Origin: Pseudomonadota bacterium
GTDB lineage: Bacteria; Desulfobacterota; Desulfarculia; Desulfarculales; Desulfarculaceae
Assembly: GCA_018896025.1 (NCBI GenBank)
Contig: JAHIND010000008.1
Location: 372,001-436,000 of the forward strand
Direction: 5' to 3'
Length of the DNA stretch: 64,000 nt
Below the pieces are notes generated by a model. The model saw only the letters and a list, made by a program, of their open reading frames with translations, was not told the DNA's origin and did no database searches. Positions 17,937-26,581 of the stretch are shown one piece after another; position 1 is the first letter of the stretch; every line of letters begins with the position of its first letter. Position numbers and translations under genes: made by a program.

Positions 17937-19067
17937 TCACTCCAGCCGTTTGCGGCTGCGCAGCCGCACCAGGCCCATGAAAACGGCGGTCATTATGACC
18001 AAAGCTACGGAATTCACCAGGATCACCGGCCACACGTCGCCCGCCAAGAACACGCTTTGCAATACCTGCACGAAATAGCGCGCCGCGATGACGTGGGTGA
18101 TGGCCTGCACCCAGCCGGGCATGCTGCCTATGTCGAAGATAAAACCAGAGAGGATGAAGGCGGGCAAAAAGGTGGTGAAGATGGCCAACTGCCCCGCCAC
18201 GAACTGGTTGTGGGCCACGGTGGAGATGAGCAGGCCCATGCCCAGGGCGGCCAGCAAAAACAGGGCCGAGACGCCCATGAGCACCCACAGGCTACCCCGG
18301 AGCGGCACCTCGAAGAGCCACACCGCCATGGCCACCGAGAGTATCTGGCCTCCCATGCCCAGCACGAAATAGGGGATGAGCTTGCCCAGGAGAATCTCCC
18401 GGAGGCGCACCGGAGTGACCAGCAGGGCCTCCATGGTGCCGCGCTCCCACTCCCTGGCCACCACCATGGAGGTGAGCAGGGCGCCAATGAGGGTCATGAT
18501 CACCGCGATGAGGCCGGGCACCAGGAAGTTGGTGGAGCGCACCTCGGGGTTGAACCAGATGCGCTGCTCCACGTTCACCGGCAGGATCACCTCCCGGCCC
18601 TGGCTCTGGGCGTAGCGCACCAGCCACTTTCCCCAGACCCCTTGCACGTAACCGGCCACGATGCGGGCGGTGTTGCCGTCCACGCCGTTAAGGAAAAGCC
18701 CGATGGGCGCGGGGCCTCCGCTGAACAGCTCCCGGGTGAAGTTGCTCCTGAGCCACAGGATGCCCATTACCTTCCGGTGGCGCAGGGCCTCCTGGGCCGC
18801 GTGGATGTCGTTGAAGTGCTTGGGCTCGAACCACTGGGAGTCCTGGAAGTCGCCGGTGAGGCTGGCCGTGGCCGGGCTGGGTTGCTCCACCACCAGGGCC
18901 AGGGGTACGTTTTTGGCGTCCAGGGATACGCCGTAACCAAAAATAAAAAGCAGCACCGCGGGCAGGACAAAGGCGATGGCGATGCTGGAGGGGTCGCGGA
19001 TGATCTGGTAGGACTCCTTGCGGATCAGCCCCTTGAGCCGCCGCCAGCCAGGCATGCCCCGCCTCAT
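17937..19067 (-). CDS. ABC-2 type exporter permease (YbhS-like)
   Basis: 376 residues with the same architecture as the neighbouring permease: N-terminal helix (IAIAFVLPAVLLFIFGYGVS), soluble periplasmic part and a C-terminal block of helices, with the coupling stretch AREWERGTMEALLVTPVRL. It overlaps the ATPase gene by four bases (ATGA type), so the subunits are made together. Sizes 376 and 369 match E. coli YbhS (377) and YbhR (368) closely. Confidence 0.88.
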   Translation of the reverse strand: MRRGMPGWRRLKGLIRKESYQIIRDPSSIAIAFVLPAVLLFIFGYGVSLDAKNVPLALVVEQPSPATASLTGDFQDSQWFEPKHFNDIHAAQEALRHRKVMGILWLRSNFTRELFSGGPAPIGLFLNGVDGNTARIVAGYVQGVWGKWLVRYAQSQGREVILPVNVEQRIWFNPEVRSTNFLVPGLIAVIMTLIGALLTSMVVAREWERGTMEALLVTPVRLREILLGKLIPYFVLGMGGQILSVAMAVWLFEVPLRGSLWVLMGVSALFLLAALGMGLLISTVAHNQFVAGQLAIFTTFLPAFILSGFIFDIGSMPGWVQAITHVIAARYFVQVLQSVFLAGDVWPVILVNSVALVIMTAVFMGLVRLRSRKRLE

Positions 19068-20839
19068 GCCGCCTGCTCCTTTTCAAGCATCTGCTTGTTG
19101 TGCTCGATCAGGGCGATGAAGGCGTCCTCCAGGGTGGGGGAGGGGTCGTCCTCGGTGCGGCGGGCCTTCTTGATCTCCTCGGGAGTGCCTTCGGCCAGGA
19201 CCTTGCCCCGGTCCATAATCACCACCCGGTCGCAGTATTCGGCCTCTTCCATGAAGTGGGTGGTCACCAGCACGGTGACTCCGCTCTCGGCCAGGGCGTT
19301 GATGCGCCGCCAAAACTCGCGGCGAGCCAGGGGGTCCACCCCGGAGGTGGGCTCGTCCAGGAAGAGAATCTCCGGCTCGTGCATCAGGGCCGCGGCCAGG
19401 GCCAGGCGCTGTTTGTAGCCCAGGGGAAGCTGTCCGCTGGTGGCGTTGGCCAACTCAGCCAGCTCAAACTCCTCCAGGGCCCATTGCACCCGCTCTTTGC
19501 GCCGGGCTATGTTCAGGCCGTAGACCCGAGCGAAGAAGCGCAGGTTTTCCACCACCGAAAGGTTGGCGTAGAGGCTGAAGCGCTGGGCCATGTAGCCGAT
19601 GCTCTGGCGGGCCTTGGCCGCGGCCTTGCGCAGGTTGTGCCCGGCCACGTGCAGGCGTCCCTCGCTGGGCGGCAGCAGTCCGCAGAGCATGCGGAAGGTG
19701 GTGGACTTGCCCGCGCCGTTGGCTCCCAGCAGGCCCAGCACCTCGCCGTGCTCCACCACGAAGCTGATGCCGTCCACGGCCATGAAGTCGCCGAAGCGCC
19801 GCTTGAGGTTCTCCACCTCGATGACCGGACCGTCACAGGCTTCGGCGCATCGCCGCTCGCCGGGTTGGGAGGGGGTGGTCACCTCCTGGCCCAGCTCCCG
19901 CAGCATGGCCACGAAGCTGTCTTCAAAGCGCGGCGGCACCGCCTCGATGCTCAGGTCGCCGTCCTGGCCGCCCAATTCCGCCGGGGTGGGCTCCTGAGCC
20001 TCTTTGGTGACCACCCGCACCCCCTCGCCCAGGATCAGGGCGTCCAGCACCGGCGGGGCCTGGTTAAGCTGGCGCTGGAGTTGGCGCTTGTTCATCTCCG
20101 GGGCGGTGACCATGAAGCTGCGGCCTTGCATGGTCTTGGTGAACTTCTGGGGCTTGCCATGGTCCAGGAGCTTGCCCATGTGCATGAGAATCACCTCCTG
20201 GCAGCGCTCGGCCTCGTCCAGGTAGGCGGTGGACAACAACACGGTCATGCCCTGGTGCTCCACCAGGTTGTAGACGATTTCCCACAGTTCGCGCCGCGAC
20301 AAGGGGTCCACTCCCACGGTGGGCTCGTCCAAGAGCAGCAGGTCTTTGGGCCGCACCAGGGAGCAGGCCAGGCCCAGCTTCTGCTTCATGCCTCCGGACA
20401 GGGCTCCGGCCAGGCGGTCGGTGAAGGGGGCCAGGCCGGTGAGCTTCATGAGCTGTTCGTAGCGCTCTTTGCGCTCGGAGGGGGGCAGGTTTTGCAAGTC
20501 CGCATAAAGGTCCAGGTTCTCCTGCACGGTGAGGTCTTCGTAGAGCCCGAAGCGCTGGGGCATGTAGCCCAGGGAGGACTGCACCTCCAAGGGTTTGCGC
20601 CGCACGTCCAGGCCCAGGGCGGTGATCTCTCCTTGATCGGGCAGGAGCAGCCCGGCCACCAGGCGCATGAGGGTGGTCTTGCCCGCCGCGTCCGGGCCGA
20701 TTAGCCCGGTGACGATGCCCCGCTTCACCGAGGCGGAAACGTCGTCCAGAGCCACCACGTCCCGGCCGCCGCTGTGGAAACCCTTGCGTACGCCCTGGAG
20801 CACCAGGGCCGGGTCTTGGCTGTTGGCCGTCTGCGTCAT
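19064..20839 (-). CDS. ABC exporter ATPase with two nucleotide-binding domains (YbhF-like)
   Basis: 591 residues made of two ABC domains. The first has Walker A GPDAAGKTT (Ala replaces the usual Gly-Ser region) and signature LSGGMKQKL; the second has GANGAGKST, signature TSGQLPLGYKQRL and LFLDEPTSGVDP. A linker of about 60 residues joins them near 290-350. This tandem arrangement is the YbhF/RbbA-like hallmark of drug-exporter loci. It powers the two permeases downstream and is preceded by the membrane fusion protein, completing a YbhGFSR-like system. Confidence 0.9.
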   Translation of the reverse strand: MTQTANSQDPALVLQGVRKGFHSGGRDVVALDDVSASVKRGIVTGLIGPDAAGKTTLMRLVAGLLLPDQGEITALGLDVRRKPLEVQSSLGYMPQRFGLYEDLTVQENLDLYADLQNLPPSERKERYEQLMKLTGLAPFTDRLAGALSGGMKQKLGLACSLVRPKDLLLLDEPTVGVDPLSRRELWEIVYNLVEHQGMTVLLSTAYLDEAERCQEVILMHMGKLLDHGKPQKFTKTMQGRSFMVTAPEMNKRQLQRQLNQAPPVLDALILGEGVRVVTKEAQEPTPAELGGQDGDLSIEAVPPRFEDSFVAMLRELGQEVTTPSQPGERRCAEACDGPVIEVENLKRRFGDFMAVDGISFVVEHGEVLGLLGANGAGKSTTFRMLCGLLPPSEGRLHVAGHNLRKAAAKARQSIGYMAQRFSLYANLSVVENLRFFARVYGLNIARRKERVQWALEEFELAELANATSGQLPLGYKQRLALAAALMHEPEILFLDEPTSGVDPLARREFWRRINALAESGVTVLVTTHFMEEAEYCDRVVIMDRGKVLAEGTPEEIKKARRTEDDPSPTLEDAFIALIEHNKQMLEKEQAA

Positions 20840-20845
20840 GCTAGC

Positions 20846-21889
20846 TCAGGAGCCGGAGCAGGGGTCGCTTTGCCCGCGATGGGCCTCGGCCTTTTGCTTC
20901 AGGGGTATGGTCACGGTAACCGGCATGCCCAGGCGCAACTCGTTGTTGGGATTGCACACGTACACCCGGACTCGGTAGACCAGCTTGGTCCTCAGGTCCG
21001 TGGTCTCCACCGTCTTGGGAGTGAACTCGGCGGTGGGGGAGATGTAGCCGATCCATCCCTTGTAGGCCTTGCCGGGGAAGCTGTCGGTGCTCACCGAGGC
21101 GCTCACGCCCGAAGCCACCTTGCCCAGCTCGGTCTCGGGCAGATAGGCCCGCACCCAGATGGGGTTGTTCAGGGCCACGGTGAAGGCGGGCACCGAAGGC
21201 GAGGCCATGTCGCCGGGTTGCAGGATGCGCTGCTGGATCACCCCGTTTTCCGGGGCGTAGAGCTTGGTGTCGATTAGCTCGCGCTGGGCCAGGGCCTGGG
21301 CCGCCTCGAGAGCCTCCAGTTGGGCCCGGGCCGCGGCGATGTCCTCCTTGCGGGGGCCTTCCAGAGCCAGGTCGAGACTTTGTTGGGCCTGGTTCACCGA
21401 TTCGCGGGCGTTCTCGTACTGGGCCCGGATGGTGTCCATGGTCTGGGAGGAGATGGCCCGGCGCTGGTAGAGGTCCTGGTTGCGCCGGTGCAGGTTGGTC
21501 TGGTCGCGCAGGGTGGCCTGGGCCGCGGCCAGGCGGGCTCTGGCCTCGGCTATCTCCTGGTGCCTGGTGCCGGCCAGCATGCGGGCCAGGATCTGCGCCT
21601 GGGCGGCCACCTCGGCCTTGGTTCGGGCCAGGTTGGCCTCGTAGCGCACCGGGTCCAGCTCGGCCACGAGCTGGTCCTTTTTAACCGTGTCGCCTTCCTC
21701 CACCAGGATGCGTGATATGCGCCCGTTGGCGTGGAAGGCCAGGTGAACCTGGCGGATGTCCACGTTGCCATAGAGGGTCAGCCGGTCGCTGGGTTTGTGC
21801 TCCTGCTCGTAGTAGAAATAGTAGTAAGCGCCCGCCGCCGCGCCCGCCAACAACACCAGCACGATGAGAATCTTGACTACCTTGGGCAT
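20846..21889 (-). CDS. HlyD/EmrA-type membrane fusion protein (YbhG-like)
   Basis: 347 residues from the ATG at 21889, which has AGGAGGT at ideal spacing; a further upstream start at 21916 lacks this. An N-terminal membrane anchor (VVKILIVLVLLAGAAAGAYY) is followed by a lipoyl-like half (GNVDIRQVHLAFHANGRISR), a long alpha-helical hairpin rich in Ala, Arg and Glu (about 90-205), the second lipoyl half and a beta-barrel. It bridges the inner-membrane ABC pump to an outer-membrane channel, which is not encoded here. Confidence 0.9.
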   Translation of the reverse strand: MPKVVKILIVLVLLAGAAAGAYYYFYYEQEHKPSDRLTLYGNVDIRQVHLAFHANGRISRILVEEGDTVKKDQLVAELDPVRYEANLARTKAEVAAQAQILARMLAGTRHQEIAEARARLAAAQATLRDQTNLHRRNQDLYQRRAISSQTMDTIRAQYENARESVNQAQQSLDLALEGPRKEDIAAARAQLEALEAAQALAQRELIDTKLYAPENGVIQQRILQPGDMASPSVPAFTVALNNPIWVRAYLPETELGKVASGVSASVSTDSFPGKAYKGWIGYISPTAEFTPKTVETTDLRTKLVYRVRVYVCNPNNELRLGMPVTVTIPLKQKAEAHRGQSDPCSGS

Positions 21890-21997
21890 CTGACCTCCTA
21901 AAGAACTGCTGGGCAATTCTTTATTTTATACTCCAAGCTATGCCCAAAGAAAATCAGGACATTATTTTTTTGCGGCAAGGGGGGGCCGCTCTCATCG

Positions 21998-22228
21998 CTA
22001 ATCCATGGCTTTTTCCAAACGGGTGAAGGTTTGGCGCAGATTACGGTGGGTCAGCCAAAGGTCGAGGCGCTCGTGGAAGTTGCCCGATAGGTAGCGGTCC
22101 ACCACCTCGTCCGGCCCCTGGTCTCCCTGGGATGCAACCGCCCTGGGGCGCGGGGTCGTGGTCGTCTGCTCTGGGAGGCTCTCCTTGTTTCTTCTGCATG
22201 CGATCGGCGACATAACGTGTATATGCAC
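21998..22228 (-). CDS. hypothetical protein, 76 residues
   Basis: Not recognised. It starts at GTG with AGGAG four bases upstream, 18 bp after the MarR stop, and lies between the regulator and the fusion protein in the same direction. The N-terminal half is low complexity (TTTTPRPRA); the C-terminal half (DEVVDRYLSGNFHERLDLWL) looks like a folded helical segment. Its start overlaps a motif that also occurs before marR. A small regulator or accessory peptide is possible but unsupported. Confidence 0.5.
   Translation of the reverse strand: MHIHVMSPIACRRNKESLPEQTTTTPRPRAVASQGDQGPDEVVDRYLSGNFHERLDLWLTHRNLRQTFTRLEKAMD
22215..22228. promoter_or_regulatory. candidate MarR operator, copy 2
   Basis: ACGTGTATATGCAC matches the motif before marR (22750-22763, opposite orientation) at 12 of 14 positions. 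It overlaps the start codon of the 76-residue ORF. Confidence 0.4.
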
Positions 22229-22246
22229 CTTTCTCCTGAAAAAAAA

Positions 22247-22744
22247 TTATTTCAAACTGGCCACCAGGGACCGGAGTTCCTTGGCCAGTTCGGCCCATCT
22301 TTCTTGGCCGATACCGCCGACCACCTCTTCCTGGGCCTGCAGCCACAAGGGGGTGGCCTGTTCAAACACTTTCTTACCCTCCGGAGTGATGCGCACCTTA
22401 AGCTCCCTGCGGTCTTGTTGACCCTGTTCCAGATCAACCAAACCCCGTTTTTCCAACACCCGCAGGTTGCGGCTCAAGGTGGTGCGGTCCATGCCCAGCC
22501 ATTGGGCAAGTTGGGCCATTTTGCTGCCTGGAGCCAGTACAAAGGAAACCAGCAGGCTGAACTGGGTGACCTTGAGCCCGGTGGGTTTAAGGGCCTGGTC
22601 GTAGACCTGGGACACCAGGCGGGAGGCCCGGCGCAGGTTGTAGGCCACGCAGGTGCGGCCCATGGCGATGCAATGTTCCCGGTCCATGGGCATGGGAAGG
22701 TCCGGAGGAGATCCCGGTGCCTTTGATTTGCGTGAATCAACCAT
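22247..22744 (-). CDS. MarR family transcriptional regulator
   Basis: 165 residues from the ATG at 22744. The winged helix covers about 45-135: VTQFSLLVSFVLAPGSKMAQ, DRTTLSRNLRVLEKRGLVDL and a wing RRELKVRITPEGKKVF. MarR proteins are usually dimeric repressors released by phenolic or drug-like ligands, and the gene heads the exporter operon, so it probably controls that pump and itself. The start is uncertain: no clear ribosome site precedes 22744, a TTG at 22780 is also in frame, and ATGs at 22693 and 22687 would still keep the DNA-binding domain. Confidence 0.85.
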   Translation of the reverse strand: MVDSRKSKAPGSPPDLPMPMDREHCIAMGRTCVAYNLRRASRLVSQVYDQALKPTGLKVTQFSLLVSFVLAPGSKMAQLAQWLGMDRTTLSRNLRVLEKRGLVDLEQGQQDRRELKVRITPEGKKVFEQATPLWLQAQEEVVGGIGQERWAELAKELRSLVASLK

Positions 22745-22749
22745 ACTTG

Positions 22750-22763
22750 ATGTATATACACGT
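22750..22763. promoter_or_regulatory. candidate MarR operator, copy 1
   Basis: The minus strand reads ACGTGTATATACAT, six bases before the chosen marR start. The TGTATATACA core is palindromic, as usual for MarR sites, and the same motif recurs at 22215-22228. Confidence 0.5.
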
Positions 22764-22904
22764 AATGTGATGCTTGGCAAGAAAAAAATTTCATGGGCGC
22801 GAGCAAAGCTGGATGTGCCCCGCGCTTTATATTAGAATCTGCGGCCAGCAACAGCGTATTGAAGCGCCCCTGAAACCCCAAGAGATTTCCAAGAGGTGCG
22901 AGAC

Positions 22905-23294
22905 ATGTCCGGCAACGGCAAAATTTGTGACGAGCAAACCCTGGCCCAGTTGATTCCCGCCGGCAAGGCGGACGACTTCTTCGAGGCGCTCTATGGCGAC
23001 GCCTCCGAAGGGGCCTATGATTTCGAGCTGGTGTGCCGTAGCGAACAGGCAGGGCGAGTGGAATTGGAGCTGCTCTTGCACCAAAGGCCCGGCAAGTGCC
23101 TGGCCTGCAACCTCACCTACGGCCTGCCCCAGGTGCTGGGCCGCCATCCGGTGCTGAACCTCAAGGGCGTGGTGCAGCGGGTGTGCGAGTTGGCCGGGGC
23201 CGACCCCGCCAAGGCCACCTGGAGCTTGGGCCATACCAGGGTCATCAGCAACCAGGTGCACGCCATCCCCATCATTATAGAAATGCAGGGCTGA
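22905..23294 (+). CDS. conserved small protein of unknown function
   Basis: 129 residues from the ATG at 22905, which has AGAGGT at good spacing; a GTG at 22896 is the alternative. The pattern DDFFEALYGDASEGAYDFEL, RPGKCLACNLTYGLPQVLGR then HPVLNLKGVV and a terminal VHAIPIII is one I recall from a family frequent in anaerobic deltaproteobacteria, where databases carry an odd vertebrate-style name (pancreas/duodenum homeobox protein). The CLAC pair could bind metal or be redox active, but the function is unknown. It stands alone and ends at a shared bidirectional terminator. Confidence 0.8.
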   Translation: MSGNGKICDEQTLAQLIPAGKADDFFEALYGDASEGAYDFELVCRSEQAGRVELELLLHQRPGKCLACNLTYGLPQVLGRHPVLNLKGVVQRVCELAGADPAKATWSLGHTRVISNQVHAIPIIIEMQG

Positions 23295-23325
23295 GCGGCC
23301 TTACCCACCAGCCGACCACTAAATT

Positions 23326-23356
23326 AAAAGGGACGCCCATTTAGGGCGTCCCTTTT
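23326..23356. terminator. bidirectional rho-independent terminator
   Basis: AAAAGGGACGCCC-ATTTA-GGGCGTCCCTTTT is a perfect 13-bp stem with A and T tails, so it serves both strands. It separates the convergent small-protein gene and formate dehydrogenase gene. Confidence 0.92.
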
Positions 23357-23376
23357 CTTTTGCTTCCGGCGCGCGC

Positions 23377-26136
23377 TTAGATTGGCTCTATCTTGACCGC
23401 GCAGGCCTTGTACTCTGCGGTCTGGGAGACGGGGTCGTACACCGGGTTGGTGAGCCAGTTGGCGCAGCCCTCGCGGAAGTGGAAGGCCATCCACACCATG
23501 CCCGGGGGCACCTGGGGCGTGACCTTGGCGGTCACCTCCACTCGGCCACGCCGGGAGGACACCGCCACCTTCTGGCCCTGGCTGATGCCCAGGCGCTGGG
23601 CGTCGTCCAGCGAGATGTCCGCCGTCTCCTCGCTGAGCAGGTCGTTGAGCCCGCCACTGCGCCCGGTCTGGGTGCGGGTGTGGTAGTGGTACAAACGCCG
23701 CCCGGTGCTTAGCACAAAGGGGTACTCCTCGTCAGCCACTTCGGCGGGCGGGGTCCACTCCACGGCCTTGAAGTTGCCCAGGCCGCAGGTGAAGCAGCCG
23801 TCCTTGTGCAAAAACGGCGTGCCCAGGTGGTTCAGGTCGGGCACCGGCCACTGCAATCCGTCGTGCTCGATGCGCGAGAACTTGATGCCCACCATGGAGG
23901 GGGCCAGCACCGAGATCTCGTTGTCCCATATCTCCTGGCCGCTGTTGGACTCCCAGTCGTGGCCCATGCGCTTGGCGATCTGCTTGAACACCCACCAGTT
24001 GGGCTTGGCCTGGCCCGGAGGCTCCACCGCCTTGCGCACCCGGTTGACCCGGCGCTCGCTGTTGGTGAAGGTGCCGTCGTCCTCGCTCCAGGCGGTGGCC
24101 GGGAAGATCACGTCGGCAAAACGGGTGGTCTCGGTGGGGAAGATGTCGTTGGCCACCACAAACTCGGCCGACTCCAGACAGTGCTCCACGTGCCGGATGT
24201 CCGGCTCGGTGTTGGCGAGGTTTTCGCCGAAGATGTAGAAGGCTTTGACCTGGCCCGTGGGCAGGCCGTCCATCATGGCCGGGATCATCAGGCCGAGCTT
24301 GTCGTCCAGTTCCGTTCCCCAGGCCTCTTCGAACTTGGCCTTGGCCGCCGGGTCGGTGACCTTCTGGTAGCCGGGGTACACGTTAGGCAAAGCTCCCATG
24401 TCGCAGGCCCCTTGCACGTTGTTCTGGCCGCGCAGGGGGTTGACCCCGCCGCACTCGAAACCCACATTGCCCAGGAGCATCTGCAGGTTGGCGGTGCTCA
24501 TCACGTTGTTCACCCCGCAGGTGTGTTCGGTGATGCCCAGGGTGTAGATGAGCATGGCCGGGCGGTTGGCGGCCAGCAAACGGGCCACCTCTTTGATCTG
24601 CTCGGCCGGAATCCCGCTGATCTCCTCGGCCCGCTCGGGCGGGTAGTTCTCCACCGTGGCCTTGAGCTCCTCAAAGCCCACGGTGCAGGTTTGTACGTAT
24701 TCCTTGGCGTAGAGGTCTTCCTTGATGAGCACGTGCATCAGGCCGTTGAGCAGGGCGATGTCGCTGCCCACTTTGAGCGGCAGATGAACCTTGGCAAAGT
24801 CCGCCAGGGCGGTGCGCCGGGGGTCCACCAAAACCAGCTTGGCCCCGTTGTTCACCGCATTCTTGACAAAGGTCGAGGCCACGGGGTGGGCCTCGGTCAT
24901 GTTGGAGCCGATGACGAAAAACATCTTGGCCTTGTCAAAGTCGGCAAAGCTGTTGGTCATGGCCCCGGAGCCGAAAGAAGTCGCCAGACCGGCGACAGTG
25001 GGAGCGTGTCAGGTACGTGCGCAGTGATCGATATTATTCGTACCGATCACCGCGCGGAAAAGCTTCTGCATGTTATAGGAGTCTTCGTTTATGCTGCGTG
25101 CGCAGCTCACCCCGGCAATGGAGTCGGGGCCGTGCTTCTCCTTTATCTCCATGAAGCGATTGGCCACCAGGTCCAGGGCCTCGTCCCAGGAGGCCTCGCG
25201 GAACCCGCCGTTCTCCTTGATCAGAGGCGTGGTCAGGCGCTCGGGGCTGTGGATGAAGTCGTAGCCGAAGCGGCCCTTGACGCAAAGTCGGCCCCGGTTG
25301 GGCTGGGCCCCTTCCACGCCGGTGACCTTGATCACCTTGCCGTCCTTCACGTGCAGCCAGAGCTGACAGCCCACCCCGCAATAGGGGCAGGTGGTGCGCA
25401 CCTTGGTGGCCTCGTGGCCGTGGATGCGGCCGTAGGCCTTGCGCTCGAACAGGGCTCCCACCGGGCAGGCCTGCACGCACTCGCCGCAGTGGGTGCAGTT
25501 GTCATAGTCGGCCACGGGCAGCCAGCCGTTGGCCTTGCCCGGCGCTTCCAACTCAATCTCGGGCAGGGCCCGGTTCACCTGAACCTGATTGCAGGCCTGC
25601 ACGCAGCGCCCGCACTGGATGCAGCGGCTGAAGTCGCGGATGATCACCGGGTGGCTATCGTCCAGGGGGCGCTCCGCCGGGGCGGCCTCCTGGCTTTGCA
25701 GGCTCACGCCGTACTCCACCACCAGGTCCTGCAGGCGGCAGTCGCCGTGGGCCGGGCAGACCTGATCGTGCCAGGGCTTGAGCATCACCTCGAACTGGCG
25801 CTCGCTCCACTGGTCGGGCGGCAGGTCCATGACGAAGCAGTTGTGGTCGCCCGAGGCCACCAAGTCGGCCAGGGTCTTGCGCCGGGAGGCGCACACCATC
25901 TCGCTGTCGGTCTTGATGTCCATGCCCGCTTCGGCCGGGGTGGAGCATGAGAGCATCAGGTGGTCGCTGCCGGCCACTTCCACCACGCAGATGCCGCAGG
26001 CGGCGGTGGGCGAACAGCCCTTGAGATAGCACAGGGTGGGGATGCGCACCCCCTGGGCCTGGGCCGCTTCCAGGATGGTTTGGCCTGGTTGGAACTCCAC
26101 GGGCTTGCCGTTGAGAATCAGGGAAGGATCAGCCAT
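23377..26136 (-). CDS. fdhA: selenocysteine-containing formate dehydrogenase, alpha subunit
   Basis: One gene of 919 residues interrupted by an in-frame TGA (25011-25009) that is selenocysteine 376: the frame reads [29 protein letters not shown], matching the Sec site of E. coli FdhF. Domains: NuoG-like 2Fe-2S (about 1-75, CYLKGCSPTAACGIC), His-Cys 4Fe-4S segment (80-118), two-cluster ferredoxin (CIQCGRCVQAC, CTHCGECVQACPVG), the Mo-enzyme 4Fe-4S (CPYCGVGCQ), the Mo/W-bis-MGD catalytic body, and the C-terminal dinucleotide-binding domain. It oxidises formate or reduces CO2 in the cytosol. No beta subunit, hydrogenase or NAD-binding subunit is adjacent. An automated pipeline would split it into 375- and ~527-residue pieces. 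Confidence 0.95.
24980..25011 (-). promoter_or_regulatory. UGA selenocysteine codon with bacterial SECIS hairpin
   Basis: Directly after the TGA the mRNA can form the stem GTCGCC / GGCGAC closing a GGTCT loop. E. coli fdhF has the same GGUCU loop at nearly the same distance from its UGA, where SelB binds. This and the conserved flanking residues make recoding, not termination, the clear reading. Confidence 0.92.
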
Positions 26137-26211
26137 TTTGGGCTCTCCACAGCATTCGTATTCAGGGTTGTCGGCCGGTGGGGCATCCGGTTCAAACCAA
26201 GGATCGCTAAT

Positions 26212-26244
26212 ATGTCATAAAAGACATTATGTCACAGATGACAT
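26212..26244. promoter_or_regulatory. two tandem palindromic operators upstream of fdhA
   Basis: Two copies of ATGTC-N6-GACAT, at 26212-26227 and 26229-26244, one base apart (17-bp centre spacing). The second extends to the perfect TATGTCAcagaTGACATA. They lie 76-108 bp upstream of the fdhA start. The regulator is unknown; the half-site is not the FNR (TTGAT) or CRP (TGTGA) one. Confidence 0.65.
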
Positions 26245-26467
26245 ACTATTTCGCGGTCGGGGTGTCAAATGATGTTTATCTATGGATAGGCACGTTTATA
26301 TTGAAATTAAGCAAGGCGGCGGCAAGACAGGCATCTTCTTCCGGGCGTTGCGGTGACCGCAAAAGATACCGCGACCAACCCCGGGCCGCTAAGGCGGAAT
26401 AATCACTAACTTTGCGATGTGCAGTGCCCCCATAAAAAATTATTGACACATTATAATGTAAGTGCTA

Positions 26468-26552
26468 TCTAACTTAATAAGCTAACCCGCCGAGCCTGAA
26501 GGCGACATCACCAACGGTCTTTGGCGGGTATTTTTTTGGTCATAAAGTTAGA
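26468..26552 (+). promoter_or_regulatory. structured leader with terminator-like hairpin before the feo operon
   Basis: A 7-bp perfect outer stem (ACCCGCC 26485-26491 with GGCGGGT 26523-26529) encloses two small hairpins (GCC-TGAA-GGC and ACC-AAC-GGT), giving a possible three-way junction, and is followed by seven T residues. An 8-bp inverted repeat TCTAACTT / AAGTTAGA (26468-26475, 26545-26552) brackets the structure. It could be an attenuator or ligand-sensing leader, or the end of a short transcript. I do not recognise a known riboswitch class. Confidence 0.5.
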
Positions 26553-26581
26553 CACACCTAATTAAATAGGAGTTGGTTAAC

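Larger units (their letters stand above)
26137..26581. other. AT-rich divergent regulatory region between fdhA and the feo operon
   Basis: About 445 bases without a coding frame. It holds two tandem palindromes near the fdhA side (26212-26244), and near the feo side a TTGACA at 26443 with a poorly matching TATCTA 17 bases on, then a folded leader with a T-run (26485-26537) flanked by an 8-bp inverted repeat. Between about 26250 and 26440 I see nothing further. Confidence 0.7.

Noticed and set aside
25009..25011. TGA in fdhA as a true stop or frameshift pseudogene
   Set aside because: It is exactly at the selenocysteine site of formate dehydrogenase, the frame continues with conserved residues, and a SECIS stem follows.
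23806..25950. 714-codon plus-strand open frame over formate dehydrogenase
   Set aside because: Antisense to a certain gene; repetitive His/Gly/Val composition and no recognisable domain.
26185..26200. tRNA-like T-loop GGTTCAAACC upstream of fdhA
   Set aside because: Flanking bases do not form the acceptor or T stem, and no anticodon arm is found.
26287..26303. GGCACGTTTAT, identical to part of the sigma-54 promoter at 3379
   Set aside because: The -12 GC is missing at the required spacing (GG-N10-TT), so it is not a sigma-54 promoter.
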